Assembly (NCBI GenBank): GCA_034620365.1
Contig: JAQGEQ010000270.1
Coordinates: 806,001-870,000 of the forward strand
DNA: 64,000 nucleotides
Direction of reading: 5' to 3'
Source of the DNA: Pegea sp. RAD2-039
Lineage: Eukaryota; Chordata; Thaliacea; Salpida; Salpidae
Part shown: positions 12,715-24,122 of the stretch, piece after piece
Layout: each line of letters starts with the position of its first letter
Position numbering within the stretch: position 1 is the stretch's first letter
The notes under the pieces: generated by a model
What the model was told of the DNA's origin: nothing
What the model saw: only the letters and a program-made list of their open reading frames with translations
Databases searched by the model: none
Program-made: the position numbers and the translations under genes

Positions 12715-15261
12715 TTAAGGAAAATCATCAAATCTTCTAAAATGCGTCTCAATTTGTCCGATCGTTTTCTGTTTGTAGCAATCCCACTGATACAACTGAT
12801 GAAGATGCTTCATAATCGTTAAACGCTTCGGGAAAGCTGGAAACTGATTACGTGATTACAACAAGCTCAGATTGGTTGAAATTAAACTCACTCTCATATC
12901 AATCAAACTACAAGTAGTTTCATCTGCAAATTTCCGGAAGAACTTTCGATTAATCTGAATCAATTCTGCTCCACAACTGATCAAGGAAACTCCTGCTCCT
13001 CGTTGTTCTTTGGGAAGCACAGAGCGAAATCCCTAAGGAAAAAGAAACTAAAGAAGACGAAGAAGTTGAAAATCACTCACAAAGCTGTCTCCAACTGTTA
13101 ATACTTCCAGTGCCACATAAGCAGACTTCTCGAATTTTTCACCATAAATCGAAGACAAAAAAGCTGAATTTGGCCGTTTTTGGGCCTTCGACGATAAAAC
13201 CCTGTTTGTCTGCAAACAACAATTCTGATTTTATGTCTTCCAGATGAGGAGGTTTCAACAAACGGTGGTTGATGTTGTTTGTGGTCGAGATCCTAAAGTA
13301 AAGAACACTTTTCTTTCAGGAGTAGTTAACGGAGGAAGGGCTGTTTGTGATGTCTCTTTTATCTTTGCGATTAACTTCTCACGAGCTTCTCGCGCAAGTC
13401 TTTTCCTTATAATCTCAGGATCAGGGTCACGTTGATCGGGTCGAATACATCTGATCACTTTACACATTCCAGATTTTACTACATAAACCCATTCGCATTG
13501 AGAGCTATCTTCAACAATTAAAGTTCCTGGAAGTTGAAAATGTTTCTGTAAGATTTCTGTGGGACTTTTATTAAAGATTTAGTTGAGAATTTTGGAGGAT
13601 TCTCTTTTCTCAATTTTAGAAAATTTACTTCAAAAGAGAGATGAATTGAAGTGATCAGACCTGACTTGTAGTTTTGAATATTCCAAGCAAAAGTATTTTG
13701 CTTCAAAGTTTCTAACGGCCAGTGGTTGAAGACTGGGTTACTTCGACAAATATTTAAACTTTCTGCATCTTTCACTCCAATCTTCTTCATAATTCTCAAA
13801 TAATCCTAAAAACCATTAAATAAACCAACAACTCTATTTCATTATTGACCAAGATAACCTTTTTGTGAATAGCAAATAATTCACTTATGTCTTGAGTTAT
13901 CACCATCATTTGTCGATCTTCTTCAGCTACGATATCTTCTTCCCCAAACTTGTCTCCACTCTTTAACAGGTTTGTAACATCCTTGTCACCATCTCGCTCA
14001 TTCGATACCACTAAAAGATGAAGAGTTAGTCAGAATTTGAGATTCTACTAAACAAGTTTTACATCTTCCGGAGATAACGAAGTATAAGCATGAAGCATGA
14101 TGTCCTTTAAGCAGGATGACTCGATTTGCTTCAAACTCTTCTAACCATCCGGAAGAAGAAAATCCGTTTTGGACATCGATAGGATACCGCGAAAAGACTT
14201 CGAACTTTTGAAGAGATCTTCTTACCTGAAAACTCTTGCGATTATTTCTTAATCTTGCTGTGATCTCACTAACATTTGCGTTTTCTGCAGCACTTCTAAG
14301 ATAAGGACTTTTCCGCAACAAATCTTTCATCTTTGATGGCATGACGTCACGCTTTGTTGTTGTCCTCTTGAACTGACTGACGTCGAATGTTTGCTTCGAC
14401 AACTCTGCTTCCAAGAGATTGATTTAGAAGAAAATTTTCGAATACAGAAATTAATAATAATAAATTTATATAAGTTTGTGTTAAAAGAAAAAAGTTTAAG
14501 CCTTATACTATTTTCATCAGAAAATCATTTAAAGTTACCAGCTTCATTTTTCTCATCATTCTGCTGATTTTCATCACTTTTTTGAAGATTACTTTCGCAT
14601 AATAGATGTTTTGTCATTGCTAACCAATTATTAGATTCAGAAAAGTTGAAATTACTGTAAAAATTGATGATTGATTCTTATTCGATCAGATTTAAAATAG
14701 CAAACAGACATACCTCTTACAAACTGCAAATATTTTGCACAAGGTTCGAACCAGCTTGGCGGCTCTTCTAAATCGGATTATAAACTAGAAAATGATTTGA
14801 TAAATCAACAAACTAAAAATTAGAATTGTGAAAAGAAATAAAACTTAAAAAAAGCTGTTCTTAAGCCTAAATCAACACAAATGATATAAAAACAAAAGGT
14901 TTTTACTGGTATGCAAGTGATCGACTTTTTAGGAACTCTAGATGCTGATCTTGCATACATAGACTGTCTTCTAGCTTTAGTAAACTTTTCAGGCAGAACA
15001 AATTGATTCAAACTAATTGTGGAATATTTCCTTTGGTCTGAAAATTCTTTTAAATGTTGTATACATCGATCATTTCCATCAGCTTCACTCACCTAAACTG
15101 GCTTTTGTGCCGGCTACATGAGCGTTCGACCCTTTTCTCCTCAATGAAATTCCTCCGGGTAACAGTGGGGAATTCCCGATTGAGTTTCGTGTGGAGCGTC
15201 GCCTTAATGAAGGCCATTCTCGACCCGAAGTAAGATTGCTGGTTGGTGAGCCAGTTGCCAT
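12715..15261 (-). CDS. CNBD2: CNBD2-like cyclic-nucleotide-binding protein
   Basis: Eleven exons: 15093-15261, 14926-15037, 14714-14767, 14539-14654, 14054-14404, 13859-14010, 13661-13805, 13264-13526, 13081-13209, 12892-13032, 12715-12843; 586 aa, against 576 in human CNBD2. A basic, Ser/Arg-rich N-terminus is followed by KLVRTLCKIFAVC, then a cNMP-type beta barrel around FEVFSRYP, VILLKGHHASCLYFVISG and SGDKFGEEDIVAEEDRQ. A second barrel-like half contains GTLIVEDSSQCEWVYVVKSG and VGDSF...VSLISCGAELIQINR. CNBD2 is a testis or sperm-associated cAMP-binding protein in mammals. The start chosen is the first in-frame ATG; a weak acceptor lies 5 nt upstream. Introns of 43 and 55 nt occur. Junctions near 14714-14926 (donor GTCGAT) and the acceptor at 14404 are the least certain. 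Confidence 0.85.
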
Positions 15262-15421
15262 GACAGCTTTGCAGGTAGTTAGTTTTAAAGTCTTTGGAGA
15301 AATCAAAATAAGCTCAGATAATTGTAAGACCTGCAGTAATAATTATAAATTGATATTTGACAATTACCTGCATTAAAAAAATAACTTAGTTTGTTCAACT
15401 CCTTATCGCTATTTTAAAATT

Positions 15422-15821
15422 TCAAAATAATTTAAAAAATTGGTTTAACAATCCAAAGTTTCTCATGTTGCTTATCAAGTCACAGCGCCAAGACAATACC
15501 TCTACACTGACTGAAACCTTTAAGTTGACTTTCACCATCACTAAGAGCTTGTCAGACAAATGTTTGCCTTTTAAATCAATTAATAGATAGAAGAAGAAAA
15601 GGTATTTTAAATAACAATGTTTCACCTGTCCTGGCAAATATAACTAACAAAGTATTTGTCATAATATTGTATGACAAAACATTGTTGTCTTGAGTTTCTT
15701 GTACGCCACTTAATCGACAAATAGGATTAAAAACAACAACTTGTTCATTTGAAATTGTCAGTTGGTGATTGATTTGTTCGATTTTTATTTTATCTTTTGT
15801 ACACAGACGCACTAAACACAT
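15422..15821 (-). CDS. Unrecognised small two-exon ORF upstream of CNBD2
   Basis: I do not recognise this protein. The candidate model is join(15422..15567,15626..15821) on the minus strand, 114 aa, with a 58-nt GT-AG intron that preserves frame. The first exon reads like an alternating beta-strand protein (QLTISNEQVVVFNPICRLSG, then NTLLVIFAR) and has normal, non-repetitive composition, unlike the AT-driven chance ORFs nearby. An acceptor-like TTAAAG lies 7 nt before the ATG. The stop is 160 nt upstream of the CNBD2 ATG on the same strand, a spacing similar to TMEM230-PDRG1. The second exon's end (KVSVSVEVLSW onward) is less convincing and could be retained intron. It may be a real small gene or upstream exons of an unknown one. 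Confidence 0.35.
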
Positions 15822-18800
15822 TTAATATCTTTAATAGGAATGAAATCTATCATTAATAGCAAAGTATGAAAGGCAGTATGTGATAGACAATTAAACTGAA
15901 ATTATGTTTGAGTCGTCTGAATTATGTAAATAATATAAATCTAGGTAAGATGTAAATCTTATTATTTTAAAATTTCAATCTCTTCTAGACTATGTTTAAT
16001 AACTTTAAAGTTTTATTATTAAATAACTTTCATTTTAAATTAGAAGTATAAAACTGATTTAAATATTTTTTCTATTCTTTTTTACTTTACTTAATTTGGA
16101 AAACTTTTCTTTTTATTTTAAAATTTATAAAGACTAAATGTCAAATGAATAAATTAAACTAATTATCTGACAACTCAAACAAGCATGAAGGTAGTTTACC
16201 GACAGTTTAGTTTATCAAACAATATTATAAAAAAACTGAACTAACTTAGCAACAAAACATTCCCACTAAAATGAAGAGAAAATCATAAAATACAAAATCC
16301 TAACTGCTGAGTAGTTTCGAGAGGTTAGTTCACAACAGCAATTCATTTATCCATCTCAATACGTTTACATCAAAAACTAGTTTTTGTAGAGTTAAGACAA
16401 ATATCAGTTTAGTTAAACAATCATAACCTAATGTTGATTCAAAGAGTATAAATCATAATAACTTTAAAAGTTTCAATAATAGAAATGTGGATACAGGACT
16501 AAAATATTCTATTCTTAGTTCATTGTTAAATATAGCTATGAAACAATACAAAAATCAATAAAAATGTAAAAAAAGTTTCTTTTATTTTCTATTGTCGTTT
16601 TCTAATGATAAAAGGCACTTGATTAAGTTCATGAAAGAATACATTACTATAATTTTATCAAACAATTAGTCAAATTTTAGAATTCAATTTGTTAGATAAA
16701 AAATATTTTGTTCATGGCTGCTTTTTTAAAGTCTGAATTAAAAACGTCTATTTAATTTCACCAAAGTAGACAAGATTAAACATGACTTATTTTGTTCGTT
16801 TGAAGATTTTTTTTTCGAAAATAAATTTGCTATTATGATAAATAGTTTTGAACCTTAAGAATATTTTGGGTTGACAGTATTTAAAAAAACATTAGTTGAT
16901 TGATTTAATTTTTTTATTGCAAAGTTTTTAATCATTTATCTCTGAATTAAATTAATCTGATTAGTCTGCTAATAACTTTTAAAGACAGAAAAGCAAAATC
17001 TCAAAAAACTGTAAATGCCACAATCTGTTGTAAGTATAGTCTACTTGTGGTATGGCTTAATCGTTTCAAGAAGCTTTTAAAACAAAAATGTACTTGAGCA
17101 TACATCTGAGCTAACAAATCCTTTCTAGTATTTGTTTGGTTACCATCTTCTATAAAAATAGCGAGTCTTCAACAATGTTTAAATATATTTATTAGAATAA
17201 ATACATATGAGAACATGAGAACATGAGAATATGCAAAAGAACTTCTAGTTTATCTATTAAATGTAGGATTTCAGGACTTAAATATCAAATAAATTCATTA
17301 TCACTTAATTAATAATCTGAAGTAGTAATGTTTTAAGCTTTTTAATTTTTAATAATCTAATGTTTGTTTTTAGTATTTTTTTAGTTGATAAAAACGTAAT
17401 AACTATCAAAATATTTAAGTAACTTTTGCATGACCAATTTGTTACTTTTATTTTTTCTTTAATCTTAAAATTTCTTTTATATTCAGAACTCTTTACAAAA
17501 TGTGAATACTTCAACTATAAGTTGCAACAAGAATTATCAAATATATTCTTAAAGATCTTATAAAGTTTACTGCTTATTCAAAAGAAGTATTCATTAGATA
17601 TAAAAAATATTGATATTACAACAGAAGGTTAAATTTTATCTCTTAATAAATTCATTCATGCATTGTCTCAAAATATGCCATTTGCAAATTAAGGCTTATC
17701 AAAACTCATACTTAAAATAAACCTAAAGCAGATAAGCTTTTACATAAACAATAATAACTTAATCATTATACTTCCACTCGAGAATTTACACTTGTCAGTA
17801 AAACTAGAAATTAACAAAAATCTCCAAGTCACCAGTACATCATTCGTTAAAAAAAACTTGCTCGAAGAAACGTACACAAAACCAAGTCAGTACCGTTAAA
17901 CAAATAATTAAAATAACTTACGTGATGTATATAATACAAAGTTTAAAGCCATCAGATAAGATATTGTAAGGTAACTTTAAATAAAAAGAATAGTTTGAAA
18001 TTTCAGTTAAGGTAGTTGTTTCATTTGAAGTTCTTGTATATATAAACCTCCAAATGAAGTTTCAATATTTGGACAAAGAAAACATTACTGACATGGAAAC
18101 TTTTTAAGCAATTTCATAGCATTTGATATGAGGTGGGGGGAGGGGTGCTTTTGTTAGTGTTTGTCTTTTCACCGCAAAGGTACTGCTTCTATTTGGAATT
18201 CAAATTTTGTTTGCCGATTTCAAGTGCTTTTATAACCATTTAAAATATATAATTTTACAAAAGTTTAAATCAGTTTTTCAATTTTAATTAAATGTTTAAT
18301 TTTTAAGAATAATTTACAAATGATCATAAATAATTTTATTTATATGTTTTACTTGGCGATGTATCAAACTAACAGGCCTAGACTCATGCTGGTGGTTAAT
18401 GTTCTGTTTGTCAAGTTTTTGTCTTATATTATTTACATTAATTTATTTTTGATTAAATTAACCATCTTTGATTTAAGTATGATAAAAAAAACTATCAATT
18501 GTGAATGTAATTTTTTTATTTGAACTAAATAAGATACAAAAAACGAAATTTTAAATAGCTTTGTTAGCTATCAGTTAGTTAGTTAATTCAGTATTTAAAA
18601 GCTATAAGTTTTGAACTAACAAACTTATCCTCAAAAATTGACTGATAATTCTGCTGCACAACTTTTTTATTTGTTTTTTTGCAAAAAATTGTAGACTTAA
18701 AAAACCGATTAGATTTTAAGAGCCACTGATTTATATATTTAGTCATTTAGTTAGTAAATAAACTATCTAGTTAGTGAGACAGTTGCCTAATCAGTAGTTA

Positions 18801-19255
18801 ATTTATCGATAAGTCAACCTGCTTAAAAACTCTTATAAGCTTACCAGTTCTTAAACGTCCTTTCCGATAAACTTTTACCAGCTCAATATAAGCTCTGCAG
18901 GTTCTGTCAGCATTACCACATTTATATGATATATCTCGTTAAACAGTGAATCTCTGTTGGTAGCTCAATTTTAATAGATTAGTACAAGGGTTAGTTTTAC
19001 TGTTTTAATTTTCAAAATAATCAAGGAAATATTTATTAACTCTTTAAAATGTTTGCTGTATCTTGTCAAAATCTTTGCCGCTTGTTAACTTCGAAAGCTC
19101 TCCTGATTTGTTTTCGAAAGTCTTGTTGGCACTTAAAGTTGAGTTTGCCTTCAATCAGCAAAGCGGCGTTTGACGATTAGCCTTCCAAAATTTTCATGCT
19201 ATATCAAAATTGTATTTAATTTTTTTTTATGAATATTAACGATTTCACACAAAAG

Positions 19256-19275
19256 GATTTGATTTGATTTGATTT
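19256..19275. repeat. (GATTT)4 microsatellite
   Basis: Four perfect tandem copies of GATTT. It is a simple repeat with no associated gene. Confidence 0.9.
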
Positions 19276-19559
19276 GAATACAAAGTATTTTAACTGGCAT
19301 TCTGGTAACAAGTGCTAGCAGCTGTTGTCTATCAATTTTGACAATATATTTAAACCATAAGACACTTTTGTTTTGAGTTTCACCGATTCAATTTACTAAA
19401 ATTTAATAGAAATTAATAAATAAAAAAGAAGCTTCTATTTTGTACAATCAATTTGTTTATGTTGAAACTTTTTGATCTAGAAATATCAGAATTTACTTGC
19501 TGAACTTTAATTGAAGTTAAATTGTTTTGCTTTTAGGATATATCAAGATAACATTAAGG

Positions 19560-20440
19560 TAGGTTTTGTTGTGCACCTATAATCATCAAGTATAAACGAT
19601 ATTATGTTTATCTAGAAACCAATGGACCTGATCATAATTCATCTTGATAAAAATATTCAAATTTTCAACCAGCATGATCGGAATTCGAATTTAAAAAAAA
19701 TCATTTCAATGTCTTGTCATTAAGAACTTGGACATTTTCATCTCCTATGACCTAAAATGGGCTCATCAAGTCATCCGCCTGTTCAAACTTGGCTCAGTTA
19801 TTACATACCGAATTCCCTAATCTTTTAAGACCGAAATATCTGGACACTGTTAAAACTATATACCAAATACGTTCGTCCTAAGTCACACTTCAACTCTTCT
19901 GCATGTAGTCCTCAGCAAAAGATTTTTATAAACTTGAATCCGTTCAAAGGTTGTTTACTCAAAAAGCGTTCCTAAGATGCTGCTATTTTCCCTATAAAAA
20001 CATCTCTTAAAGCTTGACATTGAGTTCCAGCAACATAAACTCCGTGCCACTCGTATTAAATCTTTAATAATTTTTAAAACTTCAACCTTAAAGGTTTTTT
20101 GAGAAATTTTTTATGTTCGTAGAGTTCTGTCGTTTAAAACTATTCCAATTAAAAACTTTAATAACGCCCAATGGACGCTTTCGATAGGATGACCACTGTT
20201 TGAAATCTCCTTCCCGATTCTATTTTTCATTTTATTTTTCAGATAATAGGGAAGTTCAAGCGCTACAAAGTTTGTTGTCCCGCTTCCACTATCGTCTCTT
20301 CCGCCTTGGTTGTAATAACTTTATTGGATTCACTATTCCTGGGAAAATAATCGCACCTCTTCTGTCGCCGTTTGTGATTACTTCCGTTCTGTTCTTCCTC
20401 GCGAAAGTTTAGGTCTCCTTATTAATCTCTGATTAAATAC
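19560..20440 (+). mobile_element. Degenerate non-LTR retrotransposon (RT 3' part)
   Basis: Broken reading frames on the plus strand recover the C-terminal reverse-transcriptase region of a jockey/CR1/RTE-like LINE. Around 19740 a frame gives FISYDLKWAH, the usual 'LG.xxDxxLxWxxH' block. Around 19940-19990 comes FESVQRLFTQKAFLRC, the 'LExVQRRFTR' block. A second, similarly decayed copy lies at 45690-46640 and shares the blocks ISxDLKW and SFPI. Stops and frameshifts are frequent, so it is not active. The element's limits are approximate, and its family cannot be fixed without a full-length copy. Confidence 0.7.
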
Positions 20441-20706
20441 AGTGCAGCCTAAAGTTTGTTCTTTAAAAAGGGAAAGCATAAGAAGAGATTCTACCTTACG
20501 GTCTAGTTTTTCTACCTCATAATGAAACTAGAAAAACATAGAAACCAATCGACTTGACTGCTAATCTACCTGGTCACAAACGTTCAGAGTATAATTAAGG
20601 AAGATAAATTATTCACCAGGTAGAAATAAATAAAAATTGTAAATTTAATAACCTAATAACTTTGCCAAAGATTTTCAAATTCGACAACTTTATATCATCT
20701 AGCCTT

Positions 20707-20782
20707 ATATTTATTTATTTATTACAATAAATGCAAAGGAGGGTACCTGAAGAGAGCACCTCTCGCTAACACACATTCTCAC
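20707..20782 (-). repeat. Dispersed (AAAT)-tailed repeat, copy 3
   Basis: Best-preserved copy. On the minus strand the core reads GTGAGAATGTGTGTTAGCG, AGAGGTGCTCTCTTCAGG and TACCCTCCTTTGCATTTATT, followed by a TAAATAAATAAATA tail. The GAGAG...CTCTC stem is intact. It lies about 270 bp past the LINE relic but in the opposite orientation, so the two are separate insertions. Confidence 0.8.
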
Positions 20783-22029
20783 ATATAATACCTATCATAT
20801 ATAATTAAGTTGAAAACATAGAAAGAAAAAGACGTTATATAGTTATAATAATTATCAAAGCATAGCTTATAACTTTATTTTAATCTTTAAACCTTATTTA
20901 TAATGTATATTAGTATTAATTGAATCCAATCGAAGCTGAGTTTAGTTACAAGTTTCAAGTTGATTTAGTTAATTTGGCACCTTGAGTTATAAAGGTCTCG
21001 ATCAAGATAGTGCCATGCTTGAGAAAACTTGTTTCATATATATCTCTACTATTAGTGTTTGTTGTTTGAAATTTCTAAAGCTTAAACGAATTTTAAAGTG
21101 TACAAAAATATATTTACGTTGTCACCAGAAGCATTATTGGACAAAACTGTAGCGATGTTTACAATGATAAATTAAAAAGTTTACTTTTGATTTCATAAAT
21201 AAATGTTTTGTTTTAGTTTCCCATAAAAATAAAATCATAATTTTTATGAAAATCTATGAAATATGTTGTTATAAACTAATTTATTATCATATTGTAAATT
21301 TCATTTTCCCTACTTATTTTGTATCGTCAACTTTGTTATAATAATGCTTTTGTACTGTTGCTATCTTTGTAAATTACTTATAATTAGTTGTGGATTTTTC
21401 TTTATAGTTCCTTAGTTTATTTTTGTGTGTGTTCGCTGTAAGATCTGAATAGTTTGTTATCTGCAGTCATGCGTGAAAATAGTAAAGATCAATGACAAGA
21501 ATATAATTTTTAAGGTTAAAATCTCTCTTGTGGTTATAAAGTAAATTTCTCCAGACTTTACAAACTTTTTAATCTCTTCTTGTTCCTTTATTTTTCTTTA
21601 TGAAATCAGCATTAATTTATTTGAAGTATTAGATGTTATCATATATATGCTGAATATTTTGTGATGTCTTTATGTTTATAAATTGTAATGTTATGCTTAT
21701 AGTTTGCTTTATTAAAAATTATATAGTTTATATTGTTATCTTGTGTGATATTAGAATGCTGAGTAGGCTATTTAAAGCTAATAGAAATAAAACATACACA
21801 GGTATATAAGTGAAATATTTTGCTTTATCAAAAGTTTCAATGAAAAATTCTTTCATATTTAATATTATGTTTATTTTTTATGGTAATTGAGTTTTCTTTT
21901 GAAATCTTATAAAATTATTCCTAATTTAATTAAATATTTTATTGACCTTCTGATAGTTTTTCATATATTATTCATTTATTGTAAAATCTTTAACAAACTT
22001 TAATTTAAAAAAATATTTTTAGGTTTATT

Positions 22030-24122
22030 ATGCTAATAATTATTCTTGCTTTTAATGTCTTTCTATTGCTTGGATTGTTCCTAGTAGTAACTTCTAAGCC
22101 TTCTAGATGTGAATTGGAAGGCTCTCATGTAGTAGTAACTGGTGGATCCAGTGGCATAGGGTTTGAAATTGCTAAGTTATGTGCTTCAAAAGGTGCTAAA
22201 GTTAGTATTATAGCTAGAAATAAAAGTAGATTAGAAAAAGCAACAAAAGAAATTGAGGCCTTATCATCTAGAAGTGAAGGTGACCAATGCTTCAGTTTAT
22301 CTGTTGATATTAGCAATTCATTTTCAGAAGTAAGTATCCATAAAATCTTCTGAACTTTTTCAAAATATTTTTTTTCTAAGAATTTAATTACACTAAAAAA
22401 AATTAACATGATGATACTGCTAATATTAGCTTAATAGTATGAACATTTTTGTAATAAAAAAGTAACATAAAATATTTTTTTATTTTTTGTTCACCTACAA
22501 CTCATTATATGGATAGAATCTTCTAATGAAGATTTTTTAAATTAATTATTTTTTTAGGTTCAAGCAGCATTTTTAAGTTTAATCAAAAAAGCAGGACCAA
22601 TTGACATTCTCTTTAATTCTGCTGGTACCTCTTATGCAGCTCCATTTATGGTTATTTTTTGTTCTGATTTACTTAATTTATAAACTGCTTTAAATACTAC
22701 TAGATTTACATATTTAATAATTGCTGGGTTATCGTATTTAGGAAATACCTCTTGAGAAATTCACTTCTTTGATGGATGTTAACTATTTGGGAGCAGTTTT
22801 CTGTACAAGAGCAGCCTTACCTGGTATGAAGGACAGAAAAAAAGGTTTGTTGAAAAACTTTCTTTTAGTAAAAAAATTATTATGAAATTTTTAAGCCCCT
22901 TGTGTCTTAATCTTTTAATTATTGTTTATTAAGGCTTAGAAAATAAATGAAACCAAATAAAATTCAGCAATGTTTTAAACAGTAAGCTGTTTTTAATATT
23001 ACTTAATAAATGAGTCAGCAAAACGTGTTCTCTTTCTAAAAACTAATCTAGTTGAAAAGATGACTTTTACTGAACGTAGGAAGAGTGGTGTTTGTTAGTT
23101 CACAAGCGGGACAGACTGGTGTTTATGGTTACACTGGTTATTCTGCTTCCAAATTTGCTCTTCGAGGTTTGGCGGAAACTCTTCAGATGGAGGTGACTCT
23201 TATTTGATAACTGTTGCAAATGAGATAGTGATTTGATCTTAGGTGAAGCACTTGAACATCGGAATCACAGTTGCATTTCCTCCTGATACAGAAACTCCTG
23301 GATTTACTGAAGAAAGTCAATATTTCATTTTACTTTTTCATTTAAATCTCGTTTTAATCTTCAATTCTCGTCTGGTTTCTTTCAAATTTTTTCCTTTTTT
23401 TAATTTAAAATCTTGGATAACTACTGGATGTTTTGTTTTCATAAAGATAAATTTATAAATACTAATAGGTATCCAAACAATTTCTTAAAATAAGTTTATT
23501 TTGTCACGTTGCATTTATTTCTAAACTTTTTACAAAATTAAATAAGCGGAACTGATGTTTTTTACATCAAATTTTTGTTTGTTAGATTTGATGAAACCTT
23601 TAGAAACAAAGTTGATATCTGGTAATGGTGTTGTCTTCAAAGCTGACGACGTGGCTGCTTCAATAGTAAAAGACACCTTAAAAGGAAATTTCATGAGTTA
23701 TATGGGTTTGGACGGATTTATTCTTGGTATTTGTTATTACAAGTTCAAACAAATGTTTTTAGTTTTTCATCCAAATTAGATATATTTTTGGTGCTATTAA
23801 TTAACTTAACAAATTATCTTTAATGTTTTATAATAAGTTTGATAAATTAACAAATATAAAAATTATCTTAATAGATTTGTTATCATGAAGTAATACTCAA
23901 CAATTTTTTATATAAGAATCAGTTTGTCTGAATCCTAGCATGAGTTCGTTATTTATTTTCAAAGGTCACGTAACCTCAGGAATGGCTCCTTGTAACTCCA
24001 TCATACAAGCATTTATTCAACTTATCTTGATGGGAATATTCAGAATTATTTCTCTCGGCTATTTAAAAAGTTTTAATCATTTAGTAAAAGTTTGTTCAAC
24101 CAAAGTTAGCAAAAAAGATTAG
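22030..24122 (+). CDS. KDSR: 3-ketodihydrosphingosine reductase
   Basis: Seven exons: 22030-22329, 22558-22650, 22742-22844, 23080-23192, 23243-23315, 23586-23726, 23965-24122; 326 aa, against 332 in human KDSR. An N-terminal hydrophobic anchor (residues 2-20) precedes the NADPH-binding motif TGGSSGIG (37-44). NSAG follows (human NCAG), then the catalytic set S173, Y186 and K190 (YSASK), the same positions as in human [13 protein letters not shown] matches the family's PPDTDTPGF. The enzyme reduces 3-ketodihydrosphingosine to dihydrosphingosine on the cytosolic face of the ER, the second step of sphingolipid synthesis. TATTTTTAG ends 7 nt before the ATG. The seven exons have consistent phases and no break. 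Confidence 0.95.

Larger units (their letters stand above)
15822..22029. other. Gene-empty region with decayed retrotransposon
   Basis: I see no host gene in this stretch. It holds a degenerate non-LTR element at about 19560-20440, a (GATTT)4 run at 19256-19275, an ATGAGAAC-type short tandem near 17206-17230, a G-rich patch (GGTGGGGGGAGGGG) near 18132, and one dispersed repeat copy at 20707-20782. The remainder is A/T-rich without recognisable coding content. Confidence 0.55.

Noticed and set aside
14205..14225. Possible 21-nt intron (GTAAGA...AAAAG) in CNBD2 exon 5
   Set aside because: Too short for the splicing class seen here (43 nt or more), and the frame is open with or without it; kept as coding sequence.
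14738..14755. GGTTCGAACC, a tRNA B-box-like palindrome
   Set aside because: It lies inside a coding exon of CNBD2 (KLVRTLCKIF) and has no tRNA fold around it.
18125..18180. G-rich tract near 18132 as a fifth copy of the dispersed repeat or a regulatory G-quadruplex
   Set aside because: The flanking sequence does not follow the repeat core, and the G-runs are too irregular to support a specific claim.
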